Shown: one piece after another, positions 9,465-19,421 of the stretch | Layout of the letters: every line of letters begins with the position of its first letter | Numbering within the stretch: position 1 is the stretch's first letter | Assembly (NCBI RefSeq): GCF_000246945.1 | Contig: NZ_BAEX01000001.1 | Span: forward strand, 1-64,000 | Origin: Myroides injenensis M09-0166 | GTDB lineage: Bacteria > Bacteroidota > Bacteroidia > Flavobacteriales > Flavobacteriaceae | Reading direction: 5' to 3' | DNA length: 64,000 nucleotides | Translations under genes and position numbers: made by a program | Notes under the pieces: model-generated | Told to the model about the DNA's origin: nothing | Database searches by the model: none | Seen by the model: only the letters and a program-made list of their open reading frames with translations

Positions 9465-10718
9465 ATGAAACAGTTGTTTGCACATTTATATGGCGATAAA
9501 ACGATTTGGGCTTTAGTAATACTATTGGCCTTCTTTTCGTTTATGCCTGTATATAGTGCAAGTACAAATCTTGTATATACTGTAGGAACAGGTAAACAGA
9601 CAGGATATTACTTACTGAAACATTTAGTTCATATTTCCGTTGGTCTAGGAGTTCTATGGTTTAGTCATAAAATGGAATATAAATATTTCAGAGCTATAGG
9701 AGTCTTTGGATTACCAATTATAGGGTTGGTGCTATTGTATACTCTTATGAAGGGGACTACGATAGGAGGAGCGAATGCGAGTCGTTGGGTAAGTATTCTA
9801 GGGTTTCAGTTTCAACCATCTTCTACAGCCTCCATTATTCTATTGATATATGTAGCTCAATATTTAGTTAAAATTAAAGATAGTGTGGTTGAGTTTTGGC
9901 CATCTTTCTTAGAATTATGGCTACCTGTATTGATTATTGTAGGACTAATATTACCGGCAAACTTTTCGACGGCAGCATTGATTTTTTTGATGGTGTGTAT
10001 TTTAGTTTTCGTAGGTAAATATCCTCTAAAATACTTAATGTCTATTATAGGATTAGGTATTGTATTTATGGGGATTTTTGTATTAACTGCAAAAGCTTTT
10101 CCAGGTATGTTTCCTAACCGTGTTGATACTTGGATTAGTCGTATAGATCGATTTGCAGGTCCAGATGATGGGACAAAAGATTTATATCAAGTAGAGAATG
10201 CAAAAATGGCTATTGCTTTAGGAGGAATAGTTGGAGTGGGACCAGGTAAAGGAGTTCAGAAGAATTTTTTACCTCAATCATCTTCCGATTTTATCTATGC
10301 GATTATTGTTGAAGAGTATGGTTTAATAGTAGCATTAGCAGTATTATTTGTTTATCTATTATTATTCTTTAGGTTTTTGGTTGCTGCACATAGGGCACCC
10401 ACTTTGTTTGGTAAACTATTAGTGATTGGACTTGGTTTCTTTTTTACGTTTCAAGCATTGATTAATATGGGAGTTGCTGTATCGTTACTTCCAACAACGG
10501 GACAAACTTTACCATTAATTAGTAGTGGTGGAACATCAATTTGGATGACATGTTTTGCACTGGGAGCTATCTTAAGTGTAACTAAGAAAGAGCAAGAGAT
10601 TCAGCAACAAGAGTTAGAAAAGCAAGATAAAGAAGAGCGTCTGCAAGAGGAGCTTAAAAAAATAGAAGAAGAAAGATTAAAAGAAGCATTAGCTGAAAAA
10701 GAAGTAGTAGAGTTATAA
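9465..10718 (+). CDS. ftsW: FtsW SEDS peptidoglycan polymerase
   Basis: A SEDS-family glycosyltransferase of 417 residues with about ten hydrophobic spans, working with FtsI to build septal glycan strands. The family region near the C-terminal end is clear ([18 protein letters not shown]). The last about 45 residues form a charged Glu/Lys/Gln helix, likely a cytoplasmic coiled coil. The stop shares bases with the murG start (TAATG). Confidence 0.94.
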   Translation: MKQLFAHLYGDKTIWALVILLAFFSFMPVYSASTNLVYTVGTGKQTGYYLLKHLVHISVGLGVLWFSHKMEYKYFRAIGVFGLPIIGLVLLYTLMKGTTIGGANASRWVSILGFQFQPSSTASIILLIYVAQYLVKIKDSVVEFWPSFLELWLPVLIIVGLILPANFSTAALIFLMVCILVFVGKYPLKYLMSIIGLGIVFMGIFVLTAKAFPGMFPNRVDTWISRIDRFAGPDDGTKDLYQVENAKMAIALGGIVGVGPGKGVQKNFLPQSSSDFIYAIIVEEYGLIVALAVLFVYLLLFFRFLVAAHRAPTLFGKLLVIGLGFFFTFQALINMGVAVSLLPTTGQTLPLISSGGTSIWMTCFALGAILSVTKKEQEIQQQELEKQDKEERLQEELKKIEEERLKEALAEKEVVEL

Positions 10719-11809
10719 TGATGAAAGCACCAAGAGTTATATTAAGTGGAGGAGGAACGGGAGGACATATTTATCCCGCATTAGCAATTGCAAATGAGTT
10801 AAAGTCTCGTTATGCTGATGCTGAAATCCTTTTTGTAGGTGCAGAAGGAAGGATGGAAATGGAAAAAATACCTGCTGCTGGTTATCCTATAGAGGGGTTG
10901 TGGATTTCAGGGATACAAAGAAAATTGACAATAGATAATTTATCATTTCCGTTTAAACTAATTAGTAGTTTATGGAAATCAAAGAAGATTATTAAAAGAT
11001 TCAAACCTGATGTGGTTATAGGTACTGGAGGATATGCAAGTGGAGCTGTAGTGAAAGTGGCTTCGGATATGGGATTACCGACAGTTGTACAAGAACAGAA
11101 TTCTTATCCAGGAATTACAAATCGTTTCTTAGGTAAGAAAGCAAAATGTATATGCGTTGCCTATGACGAGGTGGCTTCCTTTTTTCCAGGTAAAAATGTG
11201 CTAAAAACAGGAAATCCCGTTCGCAAAGATTTATTAACGGTTGAAGATAAAAAAGAAGAGGCATTTCAGTATTTTGGTCTTGATAGAACAAAAAAAGTAT
11301 TATTGGTCTTAGGAGGAAGTTTAGGTGCTAGACGAATTAACCAACTTATTGAAAAAGAGATTCCGTTCTTTAATCGGATGGGAATACAGATTTTATGGCA
11401 ATGTGGAAAGTTATATTACGACGAGTATAAAAAATCAGAAAGTACAGATATAAAAGTAGCTCCATTTATTGATCGTATGGATTTGGCTTATGCATGTGCT
11501 GACATAATTATATCACGTTCGGGAGCTTCATCAGTTTCTGAATTAGCAATAATAGGTAAGCCTGTTATTTTTATACCGTCACCTAATGTGGCAGAAGATC
11601 ATCAAACAAAGAATGCTAACAGCATTGTAAAGCATGGTGGTGCAGTAATGATTAAAGAAAATGAGCTAGATCAGTTTGAAAGGATTTTTAGTGATTTAGT
11701 TTTAGATAATAATAAAATGATAGAATTAGGAAAACAATTTAAAAAATTGGCTTTACCTAATGCAACAAAAGATATTGTTGATCAAATAATAGCTTTAATA
11801 AAAAAGTAA
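10718..11809 (+). CDS. murG: UDP-GlcNAc transferase MurG
   Basis: A GT28 glycosyltransferase of 363 residues that adds GlcNAc to lipid I to make lipid II at the inner face of the membrane. The N-terminal glycine-rich loop [15 protein letters not shown] and the donor-site segment [17 protein letters not shown] followed by AEDHQTKNA are diagnostic. Two adjacent ATG codons (10718 and 10721) are possible starts; the first overlaps the ftsW stop. Confidence 0.96.
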   Translation: MMKAPRVILSGGGTGGHIYPALAIANELKSRYADAEILFVGAEGRMEMEKIPAAGYPIEGLWISGIQRKLTIDNLSFPFKLISSLWKSKKIIKRFKPDVVIGTGGYASGAVVKVASDMGLPTVVQEQNSYPGITNRFLGKKAKCICVAYDEVASFFPGKNVLKTGNPVRKDLLTVEDKKEEAFQYFGLDRTKKVLLVLGGSLGARRINQLIEKEIPFFNRMGIQILWQCGKLYYDEYKKSESTDIKVAPFIDRMDLAYACADIIISRSGASSVSELAIIGKPVIFIPSPNVAEDHQTKNANSIVKHGGAVMIKENELDQFERIFSDLVLDNNKMIELGKQFKKLALPNATKDIVDQIIALIKK

Positions 11810-11813
11810 ATAT

Positions 11814-13160
11814 ATGTTAGTTGAGGAAATAAAGAGCGTTTATTTTATTGGTATAGGAGGTATTGGGATGAGTGCCTTGGCTCGTTATTTTAAGTTTTTA
11901 GGAAAAAATGTAGGTGGATATGATAAGACTCCAACTCAGTTAACTCGTGAATTAGAAACAGCAGGTATAAATATACATTATGAAGACAATGTTGATCTTA
12001 TAAATAGTGAATATTTAAATGCGAGTAATACCCTTGTTGTTATTACTCCAGCAATACCTAGTGACCATAGTGAATGGGGATATTTTAAAAAGCATTCTTT
12101 TCAAATCAAAAAAAGAGCTGAAGTTTTAGGTATTATTACTAAAGATACTTATTGTTTTGCAGTTGCTGGAACTCATGGTAAAACAACAACTACAAGTATA
12201 TTAGGACATTTGTTATTTCAAGCTGGAATAGATGTTACAGCATTCGTCGGAGGAGTGGTTGAGAACTATCAAACCAATTTAATTGGTAGTGGAACAAGTG
12301 TAACAGTAGTAGAAGCAGATGAATTTGACCGTTCTTTTTTAAAGTTGAATCCTAATGTAGCATGTATTACTTCTACAGAAGCTGATCATTTAGATATTTT
12401 TGGAACGGCAGAGGAAATGCTAGTTTCGTTTAATGATTTTGCTAATAAGGTGGAAGAAGAGAACAAGCTATTTGTGACGGAAAATGTTGCTATAGAAGGA
12501 ATCAAAATTGGCTTTCATAAAGATTGTTCTTATCGTATAGACAATATTGTAATAAAAGACGGGTGGTACATATTTGATATAATAACCCCTATTGAAATAA
12601 TTCGTGATGTAAAATTTGGCTTACCAGGACATCATAATCTATCAAATGCACTTGTTGCATTTGCAATGGCATATGACTATAGTGTAGATAAAGAGAAATT
12701 AGTTGAGGGATTAGCTTCTTTTAAAGGTGTAAGAAGAAGATTTTCATATCAAATTAGAAATGAAGAATTGATTTACATTGATGATTATGCACATCATCCT
12801 ACAGAAATAAAAGCAGTAAGCCAAGCAGTACATGAAATGTATAGTGATAAAAATATTTTAGCAATATTCCAGCCACATTTATATTCTCGTACACGTGATT
12901 TTATGATAGAGTTTGGCGAAGCATTATCAACATTTGACAATATTGTATTATTAGATATTTATCCAGCAAGAGAATTGCCTATTGAAGGTATAACATCTAC
13001 TAAGTTACTTGAATTAATTACATCGAAAAACAAAACATTGGTAACAAAAGATGAATTGCTTGATTTTATTAAGAATTCAAAAGCAGATGTTGTGATGACA
13101 ATTGGGGCAGGAGATATTGGTGAAATGGTTAAAGGAATAAAAGAAGGTTTAAAAGCATAA
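11814..13160 (+). CDS. murC: UDP-MurNAc--L-alanine ligase MurC
   Basis: A Mur ligase of 448 residues catalysing the first amino-acid addition to UDP-MurNAc. It shows the N-terminal FIGIGGIGMSALA loop, the P-loop AGTHGKTTTT near residue 119 and the C-terminal DDYAHHPTEI motif. It lies four bases after murG and three bases before ftsQ, in the usual cluster order. Confidence 0.96.
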   Translation: MLVEEIKSVYFIGIGGIGMSALARYFKFLGKNVGGYDKTPTQLTRELETAGINIHYEDNVDLINSEYLNASNTLVVITPAIPSDHSEWGYFKKHSFQIKKRAEVLGIITKDTYCFAVAGTHGKTTTTSILGHLLFQAGIDVTAFVGGVVENYQTNLIGSGTSVTVVEADEFDRSFLKLNPNVACITSTEADHLDIFGTAEEMLVSFNDFANKVEEENKLFVTENVAIEGIKIGFHKDCSYRIDNIVIKDGWYIFDIITPIEIIRDVKFGLPGHHNLSNALVAFAMAYDYSVDKEKLVEGLASFKGVRRRFSYQIRNEELIYIDDYAHHPTEIKAVSQAVHEMYSDKNILAIFQPHLYSRTRDFMIEFGEALSTFDNIVLLDIYPARELPIEGITSTKLLELITSKNKTLVTKDELLDFIKNSKADVVMTIGAGDIGEMVKGIKEGLKA

Positions 13161-13163
13161 AGA

Positions 13164-13903
13164 ATGAAAAAAATACTAAATAGAATTAAATGGATAGATG
13201 TTCGCATATTGTGTGTATGTGCAATTGCTATTTTGTTGTATTCATTTAGTAATAAAAGAAATGATAATAGAAGTATAGATGACGTTGACGTAGTTTTTAA
13301 AGGAGAGGATAGACATTTTGTTACTCCAATGGAAGTTCGCAATTTGGTTAAAAAAAAACTTTCCAAATACTTCCGTGATTAATAGAACTATATTAGATTT
13401 GAATAATTTGGAAAATGCTCTACTTAAAAATGAATTAGTCAGAGACGCAGACGTTTATGTAACTGTGGATGGTAAATTAAAAGTTGATGTTTGGCAGAAA
13501 ACGGCGATTGGAAGAGTTATTACAGATAATGAAAGTTATTATTTAGATGATAATGGTAAAAAAAATGCCTCTTTCAAGTAATTATACAGAGCGAGTTCCA
13601 TTAGTAACGGGAGTTATTACAAAAGCAAATGAAGGAGAATTAATGAAGATGCTCAAAGTTTTGAATAATGATGAATTTTTGAAGAAAGATATAACAGGTG
13701 TTACTATTAAGGGAGATGAAACAATAATGTTGTTTAGTCGTACAAATAAGTATGACATTTTGTTTGGAACATTTGATGAAATGGAAAGAAAGTTAGCGAA
13801 TTATAAAGCTTTTGTACAATACGGATTTAAAGAAAAAGTTGACTTTGATAATTATAAAACAATAAACCTAAAGTTTACCCAGCAAGTGGTTTGTACCAAA
13901 TAG
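13164..13903 (+). pseudogene. ftsQ: ftsQ, read in three frames because of two poly-A frameshifts
   Basis: This is the FtsQ position between murC and ftsA, and the joined product reads as a flavobacterial FtsQ: a membrane span at about residues 10-28, then a POTRA-like region and a beta domain. The frame changes at A9 (13350-13358), where dropping one A continues as VKKNFPNTSVINR, and again at A8 (13558-13565), where dropping one A gives DDNGKKMPLSSNY. Both junctions are seamless. FtsQ links FtsL/B to the divisome and should be needed. Sequencing error at homopolymers, true mutation, or transcriptional slippage restoring the frame are all possible; the intact protein would be about 245 residues. 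Confidence 0.8.
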
Positions 13904-13913
13904 TAAGTTGAAT

Positions 13914-15344
13914 ATGGAAAAAGAAAATATAGCTGTTGGTTTAGATATCGGAACAACAAAGATTGTTGCGATGGTTGGAAAAAAGAATGAGTATGGGAAA
14001 CTCGAGATTCTTGGTCTTGGAAAAGCAAAGAGTCTAGGAGTTAAACGTGGTGTAGTGAATAATATAACGCAAACGATTCAATCTATACAACACGCCGTTG
14101 CAGAAGCAGAGGCGGAGGCAGAATGTAAGATTAGAAAAGTGGTTGTTGGAATTGCTGGCCAGCATATAAGAAGTATTCAACACAGTGATTACATTAGTAG
14201 ACAAAATCCTGATGAAGTAATAGGAGATAAGGATATTGAACAATTAATCAATCAAGTACAAAAATTGAATATGCTTCCTGGTGAAGAAATTATTCACGTA
14301 TTACCTCAAGAGTTTAAGATTGATGGTGAGCCTGGTATAAAAGAGCCTATTGGAATGTATGGAAGTCGTTTAGAAGCGACATTTCATGTTGTAGTAGGGC
14401 AGGCAGCATTAATCAAAAATGCTGGTCGTTGTATTAAAGATGCTGGATTAGAATTATCTGGTATTACACTAGAACCTCTAGCTTCAGCAGAGGCAGTTTT
14501 AAGTCAAGAAGAAAAAGAAGCTGGTGTTGCTTTAATTGATATAGGTGGTGGAACAACTGATTTAGCCATTTTTAAGGATGGTATAATTCGACATACAGCA
14601 GTCGTTCCGTTTGGAGGTAATGTTATTACAGAAGATATAAAAGAAGGCTGTTCAATTATTGAAAGACAAGCAGAAATATTAAAGTTAAGATTTGGATCAG
14701 CTTGGCCAGGTGAAAATAAAGATAATGAGATTGTTTCAATACCTGGATTGAGAGGTAAAGAACCAAAGGAAATTTCGCTTAAGAATTTATCTAAGATTAT
14801 TCACGCAAGAGTAGATGAAATAATACAATTAGTATTTTCAGAAATAAAAAGCTATGGTTATGAGAATCCGCAAAAGAAATTAATTGCTGGAATTGTCTTA
14901 ACAGGTGGTGGCTCTGAACTAAAACATATAAAACAGTTAGTAGAATATATTACAGGAATTGATACTCGTATTGGCTATCCTAACGAGCATTTGGCTGGGG
15001 ATTCTAATCCAGAAATTTCTAGTCCTTTATATGCTACAGCTGTTGGTTTGGTTATGGAAAGTCAACGCAATCAAATAAAAGGTGCTATTTCTTTTGACGA
15101 AATTAAAGAGCAAGAGAAAAAAGAAAAAGAAGAAGAGAAAAAAATAGAGCAACAAGCTTATCAAGCACCTAGAGAAGAGGAACTGAAACCAATTGAACAA
15201 GTTGAAACAAAGTTTCAATATGATCATGAGGTTTCTACTAAGGAAAACAATGATAAATCTGCAACAACAGTGGACAGATTTGAACGCAGTTTCTTAGGGA
15301 ATTTTGTTAGAAAGATTAAGGAATTTATTGAAAAGCAAGAATAA
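13914..15344 (+). CDS. ftsA: FtsA, actin-like membrane tether of the Z-ring
   Basis: An actin-fold ATPase of 476 residues. VGLDIGTTKIVAMVG is the phosphate-1 motif, a SHS2 domain follows (HVLPQEFKIDG region), ALIDIGGGTTDLAIF is phosphate-2 and GIVLTGGGSELK is the adenosine motif. A charged linker leads to a C-terminal amphipathic helix (FLGNFVRKIKEFIEK), the membrane-targeting sequence. A TTG two codons upstream (13908) is in frame, but the ATG at 13914 fits the conserved start. Confidence 0.95.
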   Translation: MEKENIAVGLDIGTTKIVAMVGKKNEYGKLEILGLGKAKSLGVKRGVVNNITQTIQSIQHAVAEAEAEAECKIRKVVVGIAGQHIRSIQHSDYISRQNPDEVIGDKDIEQLINQVQKLNMLPGEEIIHVLPQEFKIDGEPGIKEPIGMYGSRLEATFHVVVGQAALIKNAGRCIKDAGLELSGITLEPLASAEAVLSQEEKEAGVALIDIGGGTTDLAIFKDGIIRHTAVVPFGGNVITEDIKEGCSIIERQAEILKLRFGSAWPGENKDNEIVSIPGLRGKEPKEISLKNLSKIIHARVDEIIQLVFSEIKSYGYENPQKKLIAGIVLTGGGSELKHIKQLVEYITGIDTRIGYPNEHLAGDSNPEISSPLYATAVGLVMESQRNQIKGAISFDEIKEQEKKEKEEEKKIEQQAYQAPREEELKPIEQVETKFQYDHEVSTKENNDKSATTVDRFERSFLGNFVRKIKEFIEKQE

Positions 15345-15356
15345 AACGATACGTAT

Positions 15357-17420
15357 ATGGAGAATACAGATTTCGGAGGAATAAAGTTTGATTTACCAAA
15401 GAACCAATCAAACGTTATAAAGGTAATAGGTGTAGGTGGTGGAGGTAGTAATGCTATAAATCACATGTTTAAACAAGGAATCAAAGGAGTAGATTTTATT
15501 GTTTGTAATACTGATTCACAAGCATTAGAAAACAGTCCTGTTCCAAACAAAATACAGTTAGGTGTCAATTTAACTGAAGGTTTAGGAGCTGGGGCTAACC
15601 CTGAAGTTGGACAACAATCTGCCTTAGAAAGCATTGAAGATATTGAGAAGATGCTTGATGTTAATACTAAGATGGTATTTATTACTGCAGGTATGGGTGG
15701 TGGTACAGGTACAGGAGCAGCTCCTGTAATTGCACAATTATCCAAAGAGCGTGATATTCTTACTGTTGGTATTGTTACTATTCCTTTTCAATTTGAAGGG
15801 AAGGTTAGACAAGAACAAGCTTTAAAAGGTGTAGAAAGATTGCGTAAACAAGTGGATTCTCTTGTTGTTATCAATAATAATAAATTACGTGAAGTTTACG
15901 GTAATTTAGGATTCAAAGCTGGTTTCTCCAAAGCAGATGAGGTCTTATCTACAGCAGCACGTGGTATAGCAGAGGTAATTACACATCACTATACACAAAA
16001 TATTGACTTAAAAGATGCAAAAACGGTATTATCTGATAGCGGTACTGCTATTATGGGGTCTGCTACAGCTTCAGGTGAAAGCAGAGCTAAAGATGCTATT
16101 GTTGATGCATTAGATTCTCCATTGCTTAATGATAATAAGATTTCTGGTGCTAAAAACGTATTGTTATTAATTGTATCAGGAACTTCTGAAATTACCATAG
16201 ATGAAATAGGTGAAATTAATGATCACATTCAAACTGAGGCTGGACATAATGCTAATATTATTATGGGAGTTGGTGAGGATGAAACATTAGGTGAAGCTAT
16301 TTCTGTAACAATTATTGCAACTGGATTTAATATAGAGCAACAAAAAACAATTGTTACTACAAGTGAACCAAAAGTTATTATACACGCCCTTGAAGAAGAG
16401 CAAAAAGTGGTTAGAGATTTATCTTTAAATAGCACTACTAATTCATTTGTTTACTCTACTCCAGATCAGCCTTTACATAAAAATGAAGAAGAACAGGCAC
16501 AAGCACCTATTGTTGAGGAACGTAAAGTTTTTGCTTTAGAAGATGAAGCATTTGACGAAGAGGAAAATGAAGATGATTTTTCATCTAATGAAGGAGGGCA
16601 AACTAATCTAACTTTTGCTGCAGATATGCCAGTAGCAGAACCTAAAGCTAATTTAGAAAAAGCAAAAGATTTGGATGTTTTTTTTGAAATTGTTAGTCCG
16701 CAAGAAAATTTAAAAAAAACAGTAGTTCAAACTCCTAATGAATCATCTGATAAACCTGTAAATAAAGTACGTGATATTCGTGATATTAATGTAGTAGATC
16801 CAGAGTTTGTTATTGTAGCTCCAAAACGTGTTGAAGATACTGTAAAAGCTACACAACGTGTGGTAGAAACAGTTGCTTACGATGTAGAAGAGGAAACGCA
16901 CAATACTATTGTAGATACCAATGGAAACTTCAATGATAATAAGAAAGAAGAAATTATCTATTTTACTCTAGAAGATTATAGTGACAAAGAGGAGGAATTG
17001 AAAGCGGCTAAGCCTACATCTAAACATAAAGAAGAAATAGAAGAGGAGTTTAGAGTAAGTGTGAAATCAAGTCAAGAAGTAACTAATAATATAGAAGAAG
17101 AAGTTATATCAAATGTAGAGACTGATGAATCAGATGAAGTGAATCCTGTTGAAATGAGTATTGAGGAATTTGCTTTAAGAAGTAGATCAGCTGAACGCCG
17201 TAGAAAAATGAAAGATTTTAACTACAAATTTAATAGTAGTACTGCAACTAATGCTCAGATTGATGATTTAGAAGCTCAACCTGCTTATAAAAGATCAGGT
17301 GTGAATTTGGAAAGTGTAGATGATTCAGTACAAAAATCAAGAACTTCATTTGGAGTTGATAGTAGTAATGAAAATAAATTAAGATCTAATAATTCTTTTT
17401 TACATGATAATGTAGATTAA
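15357..17420 (+). CDS. ftsZ: FtsZ with long acidic C-terminal extension
   Basis: Tubulin-like GTPase that forms the division ring. The GTPase domain holds VGGGGSNAINHM near residue 26 and the tubulin signature GGGTGTGAAP near residue 117. After about residue 330 comes a disordered, Glu/Asp-rich linker of about 340 residues, making the protein 687 residues against about 390 in Escherichia coli. Long linkers are usual in Flavobacteriaceae. The tail ends in NNSFLHDNVD rather than a proteobacterial-type conserved peptide. It is the last gene of the cluster, followed by a strong terminator. Confidence 0.97.
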   Translation: MENTDFGGIKFDLPKNQSNVIKVIGVGGGGSNAINHMFKQGIKGVDFIVCNTDSQALENSPVPNKIQLGVNLTEGLGAGANPEVGQQSALESIEDIEKMLDVNTKMVFITAGMGGGTGTGAAPVIAQLSKERDILTVGIVTIPFQFEGKVRQEQALKGVERLRKQVDSLVVINNNKLREVYGNLGFKAGFSKADEVLSTAARGIAEVITHHYTQNIDLKDAKTVLSDSGTAIMGSATASGESRAKDAIVDALDSPLLNDNKISGAKNVLLLIVSGTSEITIDEIGEINDHIQTEAGHNANIIMGVGEDETLGEAISVTIIATGFNIEQQKTIVTTSEPKVIIHALEEEQKVVRDLSLNSTTNSFVYSTPDQPLHKNEEEQAQAPIVEERKVFALEDEAFDEEENEDDFSSNEGGQTNLTFAADMPVAEPKANLEKAKDLDVFFEIVSPQENLKKTVVQTPNESSDKPVNKVRDIRDINVVDPEFVIVAPKRVEDTVKATQRVVETVAYDVEEETHNTIVDTNGNFNDNKKEEIIYFTLEDYSDKEEELKAAKPTSKHKEEIEEEFRVSVKSSQEVTNNIEEEVISNVETDESDEVNPVEMSIEEFALRSRSAERRRKMKDFNYKFNSSTATNAQIDDLEAQPAYKRSGVNLESVDDSVQKSRTSFGVDSSNENKLRSNNSFLHDNVD

Positions 17421-17445
17421 TTATTTGATTTTATTATAAATTTAT

Positions 17446-17480
17446 AAGCCTGAAAAAAGTCACTTTTTTCAGGCTTTTTC
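17446..17480 (+). terminator. rho-independent terminator after ftsZ
   Basis: A 14-bp perfect stem (AAGCCTGAAAAAAG / CTTTTTTCAGGCTT) with a 3-base loop and a trailing T run ends the dcw operon. Confidence 0.9.
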
Positions 17481-17481
17481 A

Positions 17482-17489
17482 TATATTTG
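17482..17489 (+). promoter_or_regulatory. -7 promoter box for the YqeY-like gene
   Basis: TATATTTG directly after the ftsZ terminator, 20 bases before the ATG, so the next gene is transcribed on its own. Confidence 0.6.
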
Positions 17490-17509
17490 CATCAAATAAA
17501 AAATTTGAT

Positions 17510-17962
17510 ATGAGTTTACAATCTAAGATTACAGAAGCTATAAAAAATGCTATGAAAGCTAAAGATACGGTAGCGTTAGAAGCACTTAGAGCGATTAAGT
17601 CTGAGTTATTATTAGCCCAAACTCAATCAGGTGTTCAAACTGAAATTACTGAAGAAGATGAAATAAAAATTCTTCAGAAATTAGTTAAACAAAGAAAAGA
17701 TAGTGCAGCTATTTATACTGAGCAAGGTAGAACTGATTTAGTAGAACCTGAAGTTGCTCAAGCTAAAATAATAGAGGCTTTTCTACCTGCACAACTTTCT
17801 GTTGAAGAAGTAGAAGCGGTAGTTTCAAAAATTATTACTGAAGGAGAATATAAAGGAATGGCAGCTATGGGGCAAGTAATGGGAATTGTATCTAAGGAAT
17901 TGGCTGGTAAGGCTGATGGTAAGACGATTTCTACTGTAGTAAAGTCACTTTTATCTAAATAA
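17510..17962 (+). CDS. GatB/YqeY domain protein
   Basis: A 150-residue protein homologous to YqeY, which resembles the tRNA-binding tail domain of GatB, the amidotransferase that corrects Glu-tRNA(Gln). Motifs include LEALRAIKSELL, KQRKDSAAIY and the C-terminal AMGQVMGIVSKELAGKADGK. Free-standing YqeY may act in tRNA metabolism, but its exact role is unproven. It commonly follows ftsZ in flavobacteria. Its own promoter and the ftsZ terminator separate it from the cluster. Confidence 0.9.
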   Translation: MSLQSKITEAIKNAMKAKDTVALEALRAIKSELLLAQTQSGVQTEITEEDEIKILQKLVKQRKDSAAIYTEQGRTDLVEPEVAQAKIIEAFLPAQLSVEEVEAVVSKIITEGEYKGMAAMGQVMGIVSKELAGKADGKTISTVVKSLLSK

Positions 17963-17973
17963 TAAATAAGGTT

Positions 17974-18047
17974 GTCCGTGTAGTTCAACTGGATAGAATA
18001 TCAGATTTCGGCTCTGAGGGTTGGGGGTTCGAAACCTCCCACGGACG
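17974..18047 (+). tRNA. tRNA-Arg (anticodon TCG)
   Basis: A full cloverleaf: acceptor GTCCGTG pairs with CACGGAC, anticodon stem TCAGA/TCTGA encloses loop TTTCGGC, and the T arm contains TTCGAAA. The anticodon is TCG, reading CGA and probably other CGN codons. CCA is not encoded. Confidence 0.9.
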
Positions 18048-18051
18048 CGAG

Positions 18052-18089
18052 AAAAGGCTAATTAACAATTATAGTTGATTAGCCTTTTT
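18052..18089 (+). terminator. terminator after tRNA-Arg
   Basis: Stem AAAAGGCTAAT / ATTAGCCTTTT with a 15-base loop and a T run, five bases after the tRNA. Confidence 0.8.
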
Positions 18090-18356
18090 GTTTTATTCAC
18101 TATTATTATTCATACATAGGAAGTCGCTTATTGCGTATAATTAAATCATAAGTTTCATTAGAATTTATCTTTTTTACTTTATAGATGGTGTAAAATCAAT
18201 TTTACTTGTTAATAAAAACTAAAAATATTATTATTGAAGATAGGGTAATGAGCTAATAATCATCAAGTAATCGTTTAATTCTGTTTTTTGTGAAGTGAAA
18301 ATGTAAAAAATATGTAATTACTGATAAAAATCATATTTTAAGTAAATAAGCACAAT
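18090..18356. other. intergenic, no gene seen
   Basis: About 270 AT-rich bases between the tRNA terminator and the CBS-gene promoter. No reading frame, RNA gene or repeat could be supported here. Confidence 0.5.
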
Positions 18357-18364
18357 TACATTTG
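18357..18364 (+). promoter_or_regulatory. -7 promoter box for the CBS gene
   Basis: TACATTTG lies 24 bases before the ATG at 18389 and overlaps the 5' end of the longer open frame, excluding the upstream start at 18362. Confidence 0.65.
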
Positions 18365-18388
18365 TACTATAATAATAAAGGTTATGAT

Positions 18389-18811
18389 ATGAGGCAGAGA
18401 GTACCCGTTTCGACTATTATGACTTCAAATATTGTGACTTTAAATCTTACGGATTCTTTGACAAAAGCAGAAGAATTGTTTAAGAAACATAAGATTCGTC
18501 ATTTACCTATAGTATCAGGGAATACATTAGTAGGAATATTAAGTTATACGGATTTATTGAAAATAAGTTTAGCTGATACAGTAGATGAAAATGATACAGT
18601 AATTGATACTACGGTATATAATATGTTTTCACTAGAACAGGTGATGGTGAAAAAAGTGATAACTATCCAAGCAGATGATAATATTAAAGATGCTGCTGAA
18701 ATATTAGTCGATAAAGATTTTAGAGCACTTCCAGTATTAGACGGCAGTGTATTAGTAGGAATGTTAACAACTACTGATTTAATAAAATATTTATTAAAGT
18801 TATACGAGTAA
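18389..18811 (+). CDS. two-CBS-domain protein
   Basis: A 140-residue protein made almost only of a CBS pair (Bateman module): first domain from VSTIMTSNIVTLNL, second from EQVMVKKVITIQADDN. Such modules bind adenine nucleotides or SAM and often control partner enzymes or channels; stand-alone copies are common and mostly uncharacterized. The start is placed at 18389 because the -7 box overlaps the longer frame. It is monocistronic: a terminator follows at 18888. Confidence 0.88.
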   Translation: MRQRVPVSTIMTSNIVTLNLTDSLTKAEELFKKHKIRHLPIVSGNTLVGILSYTDLLKISLADTVDENDTVIDTTVYNMFSLEQVMVKKVITIQADDNIKDAAEILVDKDFRALPVLDGSVLVGMLTTTDLIKYLLKLYE

Positions 18812-18887
18812 AAAAATTGCTATAAAAAGGAAAATTGATTTTGTGGTTTGTGAGTTTGGCTACAAAATTACATATTGTTGTTTGAGG

Positions 18888-18919
18888 AAAGCACTAATGT
18901 TATGCATTAGTGCTTTTTT
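18888..18919 (+). terminator. terminator after the CBS gene
   Basis: Perfect 12-bp stem AAAGCACTAATG / CATTAGTGCTTT with a 5-base loop and a T run. Confidence 0.85.
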
Positions 18920-19421
18920 ATTTTGGATTCTTTTCTGTTTTTGAAAATAGCATCGTTAGTTTTAAAATTAAAGGTAGTTTAGACAATAGAATTAATATTG
19001 ATAGCACATTCATTCCAAGTTGATACCACAATGATGCCGCTATAATATGTACTTTTTGCGGCATCACTGCGGGATCATAGCGGCATCACTGCGGCATCAC
19101 TACCCAAAATACATTGTCTCGTACTACTATAGCTTTACAATTATTGTTAATAGTTCTATTTCTAACTATGGTTCCTATTTTCTTTTCTTTGTAGCTTGAA
19201 TTTGGCTTATTTCATTAAACTTTTTTGAGAATTATATTACTATACGTGCTTTCTTGCTTAGAGTGAATTAATTAATTCATGTAATATTTTATGTTTTTTG
19301 TTTTACAGATGTATTCTGGATTTGACTTTTAATAGTTGCTATTAGTAATAAAAGCAAAATAGCACTTCATTGTTGGAGCTATTTTTTGTACATTAGTACA
19401 TAAAGAATATTAAAGTTATAT
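18920..19421. other. intergenic region with an 11-base repeat element
   Basis: About 500 bases without a supportable gene. It contains the repeat element at 19020-19101 and a second hairpin at about 19359-19388 (AAAATAGC / GCTATTTT, T run) just before the GAF gene. No promoter with a clear TAnnTTTG box was recognised for the GAF gene. Confidence 0.6.
19020..19101. repeat. inverted array of 11-base units, copy A
   Basis: Right arm: four consecutive 11-mers GCGGCATCACT, GCGGGATCATA, GCGGCATCACT, GCGGCATCACT. Left arm: two units in the opposite sense, TTGATACCACA and ATGATGCCGCT. A 16-base AT-rich spacer separates the arms. The G+C-rich units stand out from the AT-rich flanks. The layout matches the elements at 40521 and 52269, although the unit sequence differs. 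Confidence 0.75.
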
